This document shows, piece after piece, positions 51,303-60,322 of a stretch of DNA of 64,000 bases; the first letter of the stretch is position 1, and the number at the start of each line of letters is the position of its first letter. The stretch is from Rhodovastum sp963709085 (GTDB lineage Bacteria > Pseudomonadota > Alphaproteobacteria > Acetobacterales > Acetobacteraceae): contig CAVPVB010000007.1 of the NCBI GenBank assembly GCA_963709085.1, forward strand, positions 248,001 through 312,000. The letters are read 5' to 3'. The notes beneath the pieces are model-generated. The model had not been told where the DNA came from. It did no database searches and was given only the letters and a program-made list of their open reading frames with translations. The position numbers and the translations under genes were made by a program.

Positions 51303-52541
51303 TCACGCCATCAGCGCGCCCATCGCCTGCTGCATGAAAAGCCGCTTCAGCGGCGGAATCCGGTCCACCGCGGCGATCCCCAGATCGCGCGCCAGCCGCA
51401 GCGGCGGGAAATCATTGCTGAACAGCCGGTCCAGCGCGTCGGTCGCAAACAGGAACAACATATTGTCCGGCCGCCGTTCCGCCTGGTAGCGCCGCAGCAA
51501 GGCAGGCGCGCCCGGGTCCTCCGCGCGTCCCAGCGCGCCGATCACCAGATCGCCCAGGAATGAAATATCGCGGAAGCCGAGATTCAGGCCCTGGCCGGCG
51601 ATCGGGTGCACGCCGTGCGCCGCGTCTCCGGCCAGCACCAGGCGCGTATCGAAATAGCGGTGCGCGATCATGGCCGAGAGCGGGTAGCACCAGCGCCGGC
51701 CGAGCAGGCGGATCGTGCCGAGATGGTCGCCCAGGCGGCGCGCCGCTTCGCGGATGAAACGGTCCTCATCCAGCGCCATCATCCGCGCGGCGATGGCGTC
51801 GCGCTCGGTCCAGACGATCGCGGAGACGTGATCGGCCGCTTCGTTGGCCGCCAGCGGCAACTGGGCGAACGGGCCGGCGGGAAGAAAATGCTCCAGCGCG
51901 CTGCCGTGGTGCGGGCGCTCATGGGCGATGGCGAAGACGAGGCCGCTTTGCCCATAGGGCAGGCGGGTCACCGGAATGCCGGCTTCCTGGCGCAGCGGCG
52001 AGGCGCGGCCCTCGGCGGCCACCACCAGGCGGCAGGCGAGGGTCGGGCCGCCGGCAACATGCACCAGCGCACCCGCCTCGTGCCGTTCCACCCGGGCGGT
52101 GGCGGGGGCGAACACCGCTACGTCGGCCAGTTCGTGCAGCCGGGCGTTGATCGCCACCCGCAGGCTGCGGGCCTCCACCATCCAGCCGAAGGCGCCGCCG
52201 GAGACATCGGGGTCGGTGGCGGTGGCCACGTCGCGGCTGTCGAAATGCAGGAACAGTTTGGATGCGGGCCGGCCGAGTTTGCCGTCGGTGACGCGGATGT
52301 CGAGGATCGGGCCGGGCTTGAAGGGCAGCCGGTCCCACAGCCCGGCCTCGGCCAGCACGCGGCGCGGGCCGGAGGCGATGGCGTAGGCGCGGCCGTCGAA
52401 ATCGGGGTCCTCCATCGGCGGCAGGGCGGCGCGGTCGATGATGGCGGTGCGGATGCCCGCCTCACCCAGGCGGCAGGCGAGGGTGCCCCCCACCGGGCCG
52501 GCACCGACGATGCAGACATCGACATGGCGAATCTCGGTCAT
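51303..52541 (-). CDS. UbiH/COQ6-family FAD-dependent hydroxylase
   Basis: A 412-residue flavoprotein. VDVCIVGAGPVGGTLACRLG is the FAD Rossmann motif, LVVAAEGRASPLRQEAG the DG motif variant, and LVLAGDAAHGVHPIAGQGLNLGFRD the GD motif with the UbiH/COQ6 signature. The family hydroxylates the ubiquinone ring (C5, C6 or C1 depending on member). Which step is done here cannot be read from sequence. Start at 52541 with AAGGAGG before the ATG; the frame is open much further upstream without a better start. No ubi neighbours. Confidence 0.85.
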   Translation of the reverse strand: MTEIRHVDVCIVGAGPVGGTLACRLGEAGIRTAIIDRAALPPMEDPDFDGRAYAIASGPRRVLAEAGLWDRLPFKPGPILDIRVTDGKLGRPASKLFLHFDSRDVATATDPDVSGGAFGWMVEARSLRVAINARLHELADVAVFAPATARVERHEAGALVHVAGGPTLACRLVVAAEGRASPLRQEAGIPVTRLPYGQSGLVFAIAHERPHHGSALEHFLPAGPFAQLPLAANEAADHVSAIVWTERDAIAARMMALDEDRFIREAARRLGDHLGTIRLLGRRWCYPLSAMIAHRYFDTRLVLAGDAAHGVHPIAGQGLNLGFRDISFLGDLVIGALGRAEDPGAPALLRRYQAERRPDNMLFLFATDALDRLFSNDFPPLRLARDLGIAAVDRIPPLKRLFMQQAMGALMA

Positions 52542-52701
52542 GTGGCCTCCTTCATCCGCCCGCCCCCCCCCCGCGTTGTTGCCAGCCTGGGCGGGCGTCA
52601 GGCACCGGAAATGGAGGCGCTCCTGCGCCCGAATGCAAGACTCTGCCCGCGGATTGTGCACACTGGGTGGCCCACCAGATGGAATCGCGGGCGGAATCGC
52701 G

Positions 52702-52716
52702 CGGCACGATTCTTGA
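52702..52716 (+). promoter_or_regulatory. Possible sigma-54 promoter of glnK-amtB
   Basis: CGGCACGATTCTTGAT, about 42 bp before the glnK ATG, fits the sigma-54 pattern TGGCACG-N4-TTGCW with two mismatches and the correct GG to TG spacing. A TGTGCACACTGGG stretch about 50 bp further upstream could be part of an NtrC site. glnK-amtB is a classic nitrogen-limitation operon, which makes the call reasonable but unproven. Confidence 0.35.
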
Positions 52717-52757
52717 TTGGGGAGGCGGTCACAGGCAACCGGAGCAAGGCTGCGAAA

Positions 52758-53096
52758 ATGAAGCTGATCATCGCCATCATCAAGCCGTTCAAGCTCGACG
52801 ACGTGCGCGAGGCGCTCACGCCGCTGGGCGTTCAGGGGCTGACCGTGTCCGAGGTGAAGGGCTTCGGCCGGCAGAAGGGGCAGACCGAGATCTATCGTGG
52901 TGCCGAATACCATGTGAACTTCCTGCCCAAGGTGAAGATCGAGGTGGTGGTGGGCGACGACCTCGCCGATCAGGTGGTCGAGACGATCGTCGGCTCCGCC
53001 CACACCGGAAAAATCGGTGACGGCAAGATATTTGTCCTCGATGTCGATCGTGCCGTCCGCATCCGTACCGGCGAGACTGATTCCGACGCGCTCTGA
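52758..53096 (+). CDS. glnK: Nitrogen regulatory protein PII (GlnK)
   Basis: A 112-residue trimeric signal protein. MKLIIAIIKPFKLDDVREAL is the core, the T-loop TEIYRGAEYHVNFLPK has Tyr51 (site of uridylylation), and VVETIVGSAHTGKIGDGKIF is the nucleotide-binding B/C loop. It binds 2-oxoglutarate and ATP/ADP and blocks AmtB when nitrogen is ample. Linked to amtB 31 bp downstream, hence glnK rather than glnB. The longer open frame upstream is non-coding. Confidence 0.95.
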   Translation: MKLIIAIIKPFKLDDVREALTPLGVQGLTVSEVKGFGRQKGQTEIYRGAEYHVNFLPKVKIEVVVGDDLADQVVETIVGSAHTGKIGDGKIFVLDVDRAVRIRTGETDSDAL

Positions 53097-53127
53097 GCGC
53101 ACAGCATAAGCGAAGGATACGACCCGT

Positions 53128-54465
53128 ATGAATACGCTGCTTCGGCGCGCCTGTTGGGCGCTTCCGGTACTTTTGATTGCTTTTCCGGCTTTCGCCGACG
53201 ACGCACCGAAGATCGATTCGGGCGACACCGCCTGGATGCTCGCCAGCACCGGCCTGGTCCTGCTGATGACCATTCCGGGCCTTGCCCTGTTCTATGCCGG
53301 CATGGTGCGCAAGAAGAACGTGCTGGCGACGATGATGCAGTCGTTCATCATCACCTGCCTGGTCACGGTGCTGTGGTTCGTGGTCGGCTACAGCATCGCT
53401 TTCACCCCCGGCAACGCCTATTTCGGCGATTTCTCGCGCCTGCTGCTGAACGGCATCGCCGATAAGTGGGACCAGCCGTTCATCCTCGGCGCCGGCACCG
53501 ACGTGGCGGTCACGAACACGATCCCCGAGAGCGTGTTCATGATGTTCCAGATGACGTTCGCCATCATCACCCCGGCGCTGATCGCCGGCGCGTTTGCCGA
53601 CCGGATGAAGTTCTCCGCCCTGTGCGTGTTCATGGCGCTGTGGTCGCTGCTCGTTTATGCGCCGATCGCGCATTGGGTGTGGTCGCCGACCGGCTGGCTG
53701 AACGGAATCGGCGTGGCGGACTTCGCCGGCGGCACGGTGGTGCATATCAACGCCGGCGTGGCCGGGCTGGTGTGCGCGCTGGTGCTGGGCAAGCGGCTGG
53801 GCTTCGGCACCGACAACATGTCGCCGTACAATGTTGCCTACGCGTTGATCGGTGCCTCGCTGCTGTGGGTGGGCTGGTTCGGCTTCAATGCCGGCTCGGC
53901 GACCGCGGCCAACGGGCGGGCCGGCATGGCGATGTCGGTGACCCAGATCGCCACCGCCGCGGCGGCGATGGCCTGGATGTTCGGCGAATGGATCGACAAG
54001 GGCAAGCCGTCCTTGCTGGGCGCGGTTTCCGGCGCGGTCGCCGGGCTGGTGGCGATTACCCCGGCCTCGGGCTTCGTGCTGCCCGGTGGGTCGCTGATCA
54101 TTGGTATTGCGGCCGGCTTCGGCTGCTACTGGGCCTCGACCTGGATCAAGGCGCTGCTGGGCTATGACGACAGCCTGGACGCCTTCGGCGTGCACGGCAT
54201 CGGCGGCATCATCGGCGCGCTGCTGACCGGCGTATACGCCTTCGGGCCGTTGACGGCGGACAAGGACCATCCGAACGGCGTCTATATCGGCGGCTGGGAG
54301 CAGCTGGGGCACCAGGCGGTCGGGGTCACCGCCACCATCGTCTATACGGCGGTGGCGACCCTGCTGATCCTGATCGTGGTCGGCCTGACGATCGGCCTGC
54401 GGGTGAAGCCGGACGAGGAGCGCGAGGGCCTCGACATCGTGTTGCACGGCGAAAGCCTCGGCTAG
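53128..54465 (+). CDS. amtB: Ammonium transporter AmtB
   Basis: A 445-residue inner-membrane channel with a cleaved signal peptide (RACWALPVLLIAFPAFA) and eleven helices. GLALFYAGMVRKKNVLATMM is helix 1, DFAGGTVVHINAGVAGLVCA carries the first pore His, and DAFGVHGIGGIIGALLTGV carries the twin pore His. The C-terminal cytoplasmic tail binds GlnK. It follows glnK in the same operon and ends before a strong terminator. Confidence 0.95.
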   Translation: MNTLLRRACWALPVLLIAFPAFADDAPKIDSGDTAWMLASTGLVLLMTIPGLALFYAGMVRKKNVLATMMQSFIITCLVTVLWFVVGYSIAFTPGNAYFGDFSRLLLNGIADKWDQPFILGAGTDVAVTNTIPESVFMMFQMTFAIITPALIAGAFADRMKFSALCVFMALWSLLVYAPIAHWVWSPTGWLNGIGVADFAGGTVVHINAGVAGLVCALVLGKRLGFGTDNMSPYNVAYALIGASLLWVGWFGFNAGSATAANGRAGMAMSVTQIATAAAAMAWMFGEWIDKGKPSLLGAVSGAVAGLVAITPASGFVLPGGSLIIGIAAGFGCYWASTWIKALLGYDDSLDAFGVHGIGGIIGALLTGVYAFGPLTADKDHPNGVYIGGWEQLGHQAVGVTATIVYTAVATLLILIVVGLTIGLRVKPDEEREGLDIVLHGESLG

Positions 54466-54490
54466 CGTTTTCCGTCGCGGCCGGAATCAG

Positions 54491-54525
54491 CCCTCTCCCG
54501 CGCCGCGGGGGAGGGTTGTCTTTTT
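54491..54525 (+). terminator. Rho-independent terminator of glnK-amtB
   Basis: CCCTCTCCCGCG pairs with CGCGGGGGAGGG (one G-T wobble) and is followed by TTGTCTTTTT. It lies 26 bp after the amtB stop. Confidence 0.8.
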
Positions 54526-54609
54526 CCGCCGCACGCTTCTGCCGCCGGCCGGTTATGCGGTATGCTCATTGCGGCGCGGCTGAATCGGCCGCGAAGCGGG
54601 GGTTGACGC

Positions 54610-57056
54610 ATGGCCATTGCCGTTCAGGCCCGCCGGCAGGCAGGGCAAGCCAGCTCTGACGTGCTGCAGTCGCTGGTCCGCCGGCGTGTGTCGGAACTCG
54701 TCGCGGTGTTTCTCGCCCTCGCCGGCCTGACGGTGCTGGTGGCGCTGGTCTGCTACGATGCCCGCGACCCTTCATTCGATACCTCCACCGCCCGGGCGGC
54801 GCATAATCTGGCCGGCGCGCCGGGGGCGTTGCTGGCCGATTTGTTGCTGCAGTGCTTCGGGATTGCCGGCATGCTGCCCGGGGTGACCCTGCTGGCCTGG
54901 GCCTGGCGGCTCGGCTCGCACCGGGGGCTGGTCAACCTGCCGCTGCGCCTGGCCGCCCTGCTGGCGGCGATGCCGGTGACGGCGGCGGTGCTGGCGGCGC
55001 TGCCCGGGCCGCACGGCAGCGCCATTCCCTGGCCGAGCGCGGCCGGCCTGGGCGGTGCCACCGGCCTCGTGCTGAAAGGCGAGGTGCTGGCCGCCGGCGC
55101 CGAACTGATCGGCCCGGTGGGTCCGGCGCTGGTCTGGATGCTGGCGGCGGCGCTGGCGGTGATGCTGGTGGTGCTGGCGCTCGGCCTGACCGCCGGGGAA
55201 TGGCGGGCGGCCGGCGAGGCGATGCGGAATGCGGCCAGCAACGCACAGGAGGTGGCCGGGCTGATCGGCCGCGTCGCCAGCCAGGTCGGCATTGCCGCGC
55301 AGGGGCTGATCGAACGCATCAACGGCAGCCGCGCCGCCGCCGAGGAGGCGGAGGCGGAGGTGGCGCCGGAGCCGGAGCCGGGGATACGGCGCCGCGAACC
55401 GCACATCGCCGTGCCGCCCGCGCCCGCGCCGGGCGTCCGTGCCGAACCGGTCGCGGTCAAGCCTGCCCCCGGTTTATCCCCGCGAAGAAGCCCGCCGCCC
55501 CGTCACGACCGGAGCCGCCATCGTTCGAAGGCGGCTGGCGCTTCCCGCCGCTCAGCCTGCTGCGGCCGGCGCCCGCCCGCGCCACCATCGGCGCGCCCAC
55601 CGAGGAGGCGCTGCAGAGCACCGCCCGGCTGCTCGAATCGGTGCTGTCCGATTACGGCGTGCAGGGCCATATCGTCGAAATCCGCCCCGGCCCGGTGGTG
55701 ACGCTGTACGAGCTGGAGCCGGCGCCGGGCATCCGCAGCGCCCGGGTGATCGGACTGGCCGACGACGTGGCCCGCAGCCTGTCGGTCACCGCGGTGCGCA
55801 TCGCCACCGTGCCCGGCCGCAACGTCATCGGCATCGAGGTGCCGAACAAGACGCGCGAGACGGTGTATCTGAGCGAATTGCTGACCAGCGAGGCCTGGGA
55901 CCGGCAGCAATCGCGGCTGGCGCTGGCGCTGGGGAAGGATATCAGCGGCAGCCCGATCATCGCCGACCTTGCCCGCATGCCGCATCTGCTGGTGGCCGGC
56001 ACCACCGGCTCGGGCAAATCGGTCGGCATCAACGCGATGATCCTGTCGTTGCTGTACCGGATGTCGCCGGAACATTGCCGGCTGATCCTGATCGACCCGA
56101 AGATGCTCGAGCTGTCGGTGTACGACGGCATTCCGCATCTGATGGCGCCGGTGGTGACCGAGCCGGGCAAGGCGGTGGTGGCGCTGAAATGGACGGTGCG
56201 CGAGATGGAGCGGCGCTACCGTTCCATGAGCCAGCTCGGCGTGCGCAATATCGGCGGCTACAACGACCGGGTGGGCGAGGCGCAGGCGCGCGGCGAGGTG
56301 GTGACGCGGCGGGTGCAGACCGGCTTCGACCCCGAGACCGGCAAGCCGATCTTCGAGGAACAGCCGCTGGCGCTGGAGAAGCTGCCGTTCATCGTGGTGA
56401 TTATCGACGAAATGGCCGACCTGATGATGGTGGCCGGCAAGGAGATCGAGGCGGCGGTGCAGCGGCTGGCGCAGATGGCGCGCGCCGCCGGCATCCATGT
56501 GGTGATGGCGACCCAGCGCCCGTCGGTGGACGTGATCACCGGCACCATCAAGGCCAATTTCCCCACCCGCATCAGCTTTCAGGTGATCAGCAAGTTCGAC
56601 AGCCGGACCATCCTGGGCGAGCAGGGCGCCGAACAACTGCTGGGCCAGGGCGACATGCTGTACCAGGCTGGCGGCGGACGGATCACCCGCGTGCACGGCC
56701 CCTTCGTGACCGACCAGGAAGTGGAGGAGATCGTGGCGTTCCTGCGCGAGCAGGGCGAGCCGCATTATGTCGAGGAAGTCACCGAGGCGGCGGACGGGGA
56801 CGGTGGCGGGTTGTCGATGTCCGGCATCGCCGGGGCGAGCGACGGCGAGAAGGGGCTGTTCGACCAGGCGGTGGCGATTGTTGCGCGCGAGGGCAAGGCG
56901 AGCACCAGCTTCATCCAGCGCCACCTGCAGATCGGCTACAACCGCGCCGCCAAGCTGATCGAGCAGATGGAGAAGGAAGGCATCGTCGGCCCGGCCAACC
57001 ACGTGGGCAAGCGCGAGGTGCTGACGCGGCGGACGAACAACGACGACGAGGATTAG
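54610..57056 (+). pseudogene. ftsK: DNA translocase FtsK, with a frame break
   Basis: About 815 residues if repaired. The N-terminal part (from ATG 54610) has four membrane helices (LVAVFLALAGLTVLVALVCY, LADLLLQCFGIAGMLPGVTL and two more) and a linker. Near 55460-55490, in a Pro-rich linker with C runs, one base appears missing. The motor continues in another frame: alpha domain IVEIRPGPVVTLYELEPAPG, Walker A LVAGTTGSGKSVGINAM, Walker B VVIIDEMADLMMVAGK, QRPSVDVITGTIKANFPTRI, and the gamma DNA-reading domain (STSFIQRHLQIGYNRAAKLI). Ends NNDDED. FtsK is usually needed for chromosome segregation, so a sequence error is the likelier explanation. Confidence 0.88.
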
Positions 57057-57200
57057 GCGGGGGCGGGCGGATGCCGCCGGGTCTGCAACCGGAGGCGTGG
57101 GGGCTGACACTCAGATCGTTCGCGCCCGACCGGCCGCAAACCCTTGCCAGCAAACCCGTGCGGTGGTGAGAAAGCGCCGCAGCAACCCGGATCAATTCCC

Positions 57201-57539
57201 ATGAGCGACATCTCCCCACTCGGCTTTCCCGAAGCCGCACGCCGTCTCGGCGTTCCTATCAGGGTCCTCCGCCGTGCCATTCGCAGCGGAAAAATCCCGG
57301 CCCCGCCACATCTGGCCGCCACAGCGAGCCTTTCGGCCGAGTGGTTCAGCAGCGCTGAGGCGGCCGTCAAGGCGTCGCCCAAGGTTCTCAGCCGGAGTTG
57401 TCCGCAAAAAGTGCCCGCATTCGCGCGGTACAAGGGCACCTCGGCCTGGCGGAAATATTCCAATCGCGTGCGCGAATATGCCCGGTTTTGTGCCAGGGCG
57501 AATCAGATGAAGCAAGCCCCGGCAACACCGAGCGCCTGA
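57201..57539 (+). CDS. Small putative DNA-binding protein
   Basis: A 112-residue protein starting MSDISPLGFPEAARRLGVPI. The segment GFPEAARRLGVPIRVLRRAI, then SGKIPAP, is a helix-turn-helix of the excisionase/MerR type (short helix, turn, recognition helix, then Gly-Lys-Ile-Pro). The remainder is basic (ARYKGTSAWRKYSNRVREYA). It lies between the ftsK gene and a partial duplicate of the ftsK tail, so it may belong to inserted DNA. No strong ribosome site. Confidence 0.5.
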   Translation: MSDISPLGFPEAARRLGVPIRVLRRAIRSGKIPAPPHLAATASLSAEWFSSAEAAVKASPKVLSRSCPQKVPAFARYKGTSAWRKYSNRVREYARFCARANQMKQAPATPSA

Positions 57540-57598
57540 TCACTGCGTCGCAAGCGCTCCTTCGGCTTAGGAGAAACGCGGCGACAGGCTTGATCTAG

Positions 57599-57629
57599 AG
57601 CACACTGACGGTAACACGGTCAGTGTGCT
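57599..57629. terminator. Perfect 11-bp hairpin
   Basis: AGCACACTGAC (57599-57609) and GTCAGTGTGCT (57619-57629) around a 9-nt loop, 60 bp after the small DNA-binding gene. No T run follows, so either a factor-independent terminator of weak type or a protein-binding site. The rest of 57540-57956 holds no supported gene. Confidence 0.4.
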
Positions 57630-57742
57630 ATTCGAAGCGTCATGCCGAGGAAGCAGGGCGATGATTGCGCGAGTCTGGTGGCAGAACACTGCTGGCGAGA
57701 CGCGAGAGGCGGAATGCGCTTCGCTTTTTCGCCCTACAGCTT

Positions 57743-57783
57743 GCTGACCCGGCGGACCAACAACGACTACGAGGATTAGGCGG
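57743..57783 (+). repeat. Partial duplicate of the ftsK 3-prime end
   Basis: The 41 bp match 57020-57060 (the last codons of ftsK, its stop and the following bases) at 38 positions. Weaker likeness continues for about 40 bp more. It encodes LLTRRTNNDYED and a stop in isolation, without an upstream gene. The 680 bp between the two copies hold the small DNA-binding gene. Confidence 0.75.
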
Positions 57784-57956
57784 CGGGCGGGTCATGCCGG
57801 CGGGGCTGCTGGAGGATTGGTTTCGACCCGGAGCGATCCTTCAGCCTCGATTTTTCCGCCCGACAGCTTGCTCGATAATCTTAAGGACGGCAGCCGGACG
57901 CCCCTGCTCTGTTTGTCAGCCGCCCGACAGAATATCGTCCACATCGATAGCGCAAT

Positions 57957-58727
57957 TCATCTGCGAACTGACCCTGCCTTGACGCCATTCCGTGCGGCGG
58001 TATCGCTTGCATAGCCCCGGATAACTGCCACTGCCTCGTCAAAAAACCAGTGGGCATCCAACGTCAACCGCTTGCTCTGTCCGTAGTCAGCCCGAAAAAT
58101 CGGGGCTGCCATATTGCCCTGCCCTACGCTACGTTCAAAACCAGCGAGTTCCAGTAAAGGGCCGAGATCCGGGTGCAGTGTGCTGCAAAGAACAACCGGA
58201 ATAACCGGCTGATTTGGCTCAAAAAACAGCGAAATATGGTAAAGAGCGGCCCGAAACCCGATCCCTAGAAAATCAAACCTCTCTTGCTTCGACAACATAT
58301 TGATTAACGCTTTGTTTCGTGCAACTATATCCACCAAAAAGAAACGATGGCGAGCCGGAGCGCGGGGCTGGGCTAAGTCAGCTTGGCCAATCTCTATTGC
58401 ATCCAGAGTTCCATCAAACCAGAAACGCCTATAAGCGCTGTCGGTCAGTGAAAGTATGACTGTCGCGGCGACAATTTGCCGGGCTCCGTCGTGGGTCGAA
58501 AGCAAACAGGGTTGTCCACTTGACGCCCAGCGTCGATACAGGTCAATGCGCGCTTTTAGGTCGAATGATATGTCCCGATCCGTAATGAGATGGTGGCAGA
58601 CTTTGCCAAAAGCTTCAAGGTTTTCCCTCTGTCCGGGGCGAATAACATGGAATAAATCCGTGCGAACCGGCTCGTAAATCCTGCATTCGCGTGCCCAATT
58701 CCTCAGATTGAGGCTCCTGGTCCACAT
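57957..58727 (-). CDS. Unknown protein, second gene of a coupled pair
   Basis: A 256-residue soluble protein starting MWTRSLNLRNWARECRIYEP at an ATG that overlaps the upstream stop as TGATG. The middle has HRFFLVDIVARNKALINML and a RFDFLGIGFRAALYHISLFF stretch. The last third, PVVLCSTLHPDLGPLLELAG followed by FERSVG, faintly recalls an acetyltransferase-like C-terminus (GFE..G), which I do not claim. Codons are less GC-rich than in flanking genes. Family not recognised. Confidence 0.6.
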   Translation of the reverse strand: MWTRSLNLRNWARECRIYEPVRTDLFHVIRPGQRENLEAFGKVCHHLITDRDISFDLKARIDLYRRWASSGQPCLLSTHDGARQIVAATVILSLTDSAYRRFWFDGTLDAIEIGQADLAQPRAPARHRFFLVDIVARNKALINMLSKQERFDFLGIGFRAALYHISLFFEPNQPVIPVVLCSTLHPDLGPLLELAGFERSVGQGNMAAPIFRADYGQSKRLTLDAHWFFDEAVAVIRGYASDTAARNGVKAGSVRR

Positions 58728-59047
58728 CAGTCCAGACCGATGCCGGGGGGATGGCGGCTTACCCACCAAGCGGCACCAAGGCTCAAAAATTTCATTGTTA
58801 ATAATATGCCAACCAACGCGTGAGAAAATAAACCAAAGAAGTATTCCAGCTCATCCGCGCCTAAAAACATCAACAGGAATACGGTTCCCACCAATACCGC
58901 TTCACATACTTCCCAGACGACCTCGTTTTTCTTCCGGAATTGCAAAAAAGAGCGAGCGAAATGTCCGGGTCCTGGTCGTAGGGGACCTGGCTGCAGGGGA
59001 GGTGCCTGCAACTCCTTCGGGTGTCGTTCCTCTCGGCGACCATCCAT
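58727..59047 (-). CDS. Small membrane protein, first gene of a coupled pair
   Basis: A 106-residue protein: a basic, Pro-rich N-terminus (KELQAPPLQPGPLRPGPGHF), then FLQFRKKNEVVWEVCEAV and two hydrophobic helices (LVGTVFLLMFLGADELEYFF and SHALVGILLTMKFLSLGAAW). The stop overlaps the next ATG as TGATG, so the pair is translationally linked. Start codon uncertain within the first 20 residues. The pair has base use unlike the neighbours and may be imported. Confidence 0.55.
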   Translation of the reverse strand: MDGRREERHPKELQAPPLQPGPLRPGPGHFARSFLQFRKKNEVVWEVCEAVLVGTVFLLMFLGADELEYFFGLFSHALVGILLTMKFLSLGAAWWVSRHPPGIGLD

Positions 59048-59221
59048 CTGCCGTACCCCGTAATGATCAATGCAGCATATAATTGGTAACCGAACCTTCC
59101 GTAATTTGACGAGTGCAACGGGAGGTCAATGGGATCAAATCTGCGTTAACAAGATGTGTTGCCTGCCTTTGCAGAACATCGTGCTCCCATCCACTGCGGT
59201 CATCGGGCAAGGCGGCTGCAA

Positions 59222-60316
59222 TCAAAACACCGCCCCGCCATTCCCTCCCAGCCAAACCAGCAGCGGCACCAGGCCCACCGCCGCCAGCACCGCCAGCGTC
59301 ACCGCCGCCGCGCGGCGGTCGAGCCGGGCGAGCAAATCATGGACGGCGAACAGGAACACCGGGTTGCACGCCACGTAGCGGGGCAGCGAGTCCAGCCCCG
59401 TGGCGGCCGGCAGCAGCAGGGAGCCGGCCAGCAGCCACGCCTCGGCCCAGCGTTGCCGCAGCGCCAGCCATAGCGCCGCCGCCAGTCCGAGCAGTCCCCA
59501 GGCGGCGAAGAAGGAGCGGCTGGGGTGCGCCATCGTCAGACCGCCCAGTTGCGCCCAGTCCCAGGCGGCCAACCCCTCCCACAGATACACGTGCGGGCCG
59601 CGCCAGGCGCGGTCCCACAGCACCTGCACATGGCTGAACGCCAACGGATCGCCGACGGCGATCCATTGCGCTGCCATGTAGACGGCCAGCCCGAGCGGGG
59701 CGATCGCCGCCGGCAGCAGGGCGCGGAGGCCTTCGCGCCGCAGCGCCAGCAGACCGCGCACCGCAAATAGCGGGGCCAGCAGGATGCCGGTGGGTCTTGT
59801 GGCGCTTGCCAGCGCTGCCGCGACGGCGCCGGCGGCCGGGCGGGCCTGCGCCAGACCCAGCAGCGCCAGCGTGACCAGCAACGCGAACAACGCCTCGGTG
59901 TAGAGCGCGGTGAAGAAAAGACCGAACGGCATCACCGCCGCCAGCACGATGAATCGTGTCGGATGGGCCTGCCCGGTGCGCGTCTGCCGCAGATAGGCCG
60001 CCCCGGCCGCCATGAACCCGGCGAGGCACAGGCTGGACAGCAGAATGCCGGCCAGCCGGGGGGGCAGCGTGGTTACCGCCACGGCGCCGCGCAGCAGCAG
60101 CGGATAGAGGGGAAAGAACGCCCAGTGCGGCAGGCTGCCATGCGGTGGCCATTCCGCATCGGCGCCGTAGCCCGCCAAGGCGATGCGTTCGTACCAGCCG
60201 CAGTCGAACTGGCACATCGCCTCGGCGAGCCCGCCGTATGGCGCGGCCAGGGCGGCGTAGACCGCCAGGCGCAGCAGCACCGCGCCGGCGATCAATCCCA
60301 ACAGGGCCGCGGGCAA
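59222..60316 (-). CDS. PIG-V/mannosyltransferase-like membrane glycosyltransferase
   Basis: A 364-residue protein with about ten hydrophobic helices. Near the start QFDCGWYERIALAGYGADAE carries the D-x-x-W-Y-x-x-I-A-x-x-G-Y motif of GT-C enzymes of the PIG-V/COG5542 group, with the Asp in the first periplasmic loop. PHWAFFPLYPLLLRG and SATRPTGILLAPL follow at the family positions. Such enzymes use polyprenyl-phosphate sugars. It ends next to trpS with 6 bp between the genes on the same strand. Confidence 0.75.
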   Translation of the reverse strand: MPAALLGLIAGAVLLRLAVYAALAAPYGGLAEAMCQFDCGWYERIALAGYGADAEWPPHGSLPHWAFFPLYPLLLRGAVAVTTLPPRLAGILLSSLCLAGFMAAGAAYLRQTRTGQAHPTRFIVLAAVMPFGLFFTALYTEALFALLVTLALLGLAQARPAAGAVAAALASATRPTGILLAPLFAVRGLLALRREGLRALLPAAIAPLGLAVYMAAQWIAVGDPLAFSHVQVLWDRAWRGPHVYLWEGLAAWDWAQLGGLTMAHPSRSFFAAWGLLGLAAALWLALRQRWAEAWLLAGSLLLPAATGLDSLPRYVACNPVFLFAVHDLLARLDRRAAAVTLAVLAAVGLVPLLVWLGGNGGAVF

Positions 60317-60322
60317 GGGGGA

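Noticed and set aside
57061..57169. Continuation of an open frame after the ftsK stop
   Set aside because: Out of frame with ftsK and without start signals; a by-product of GC-rich sequence.
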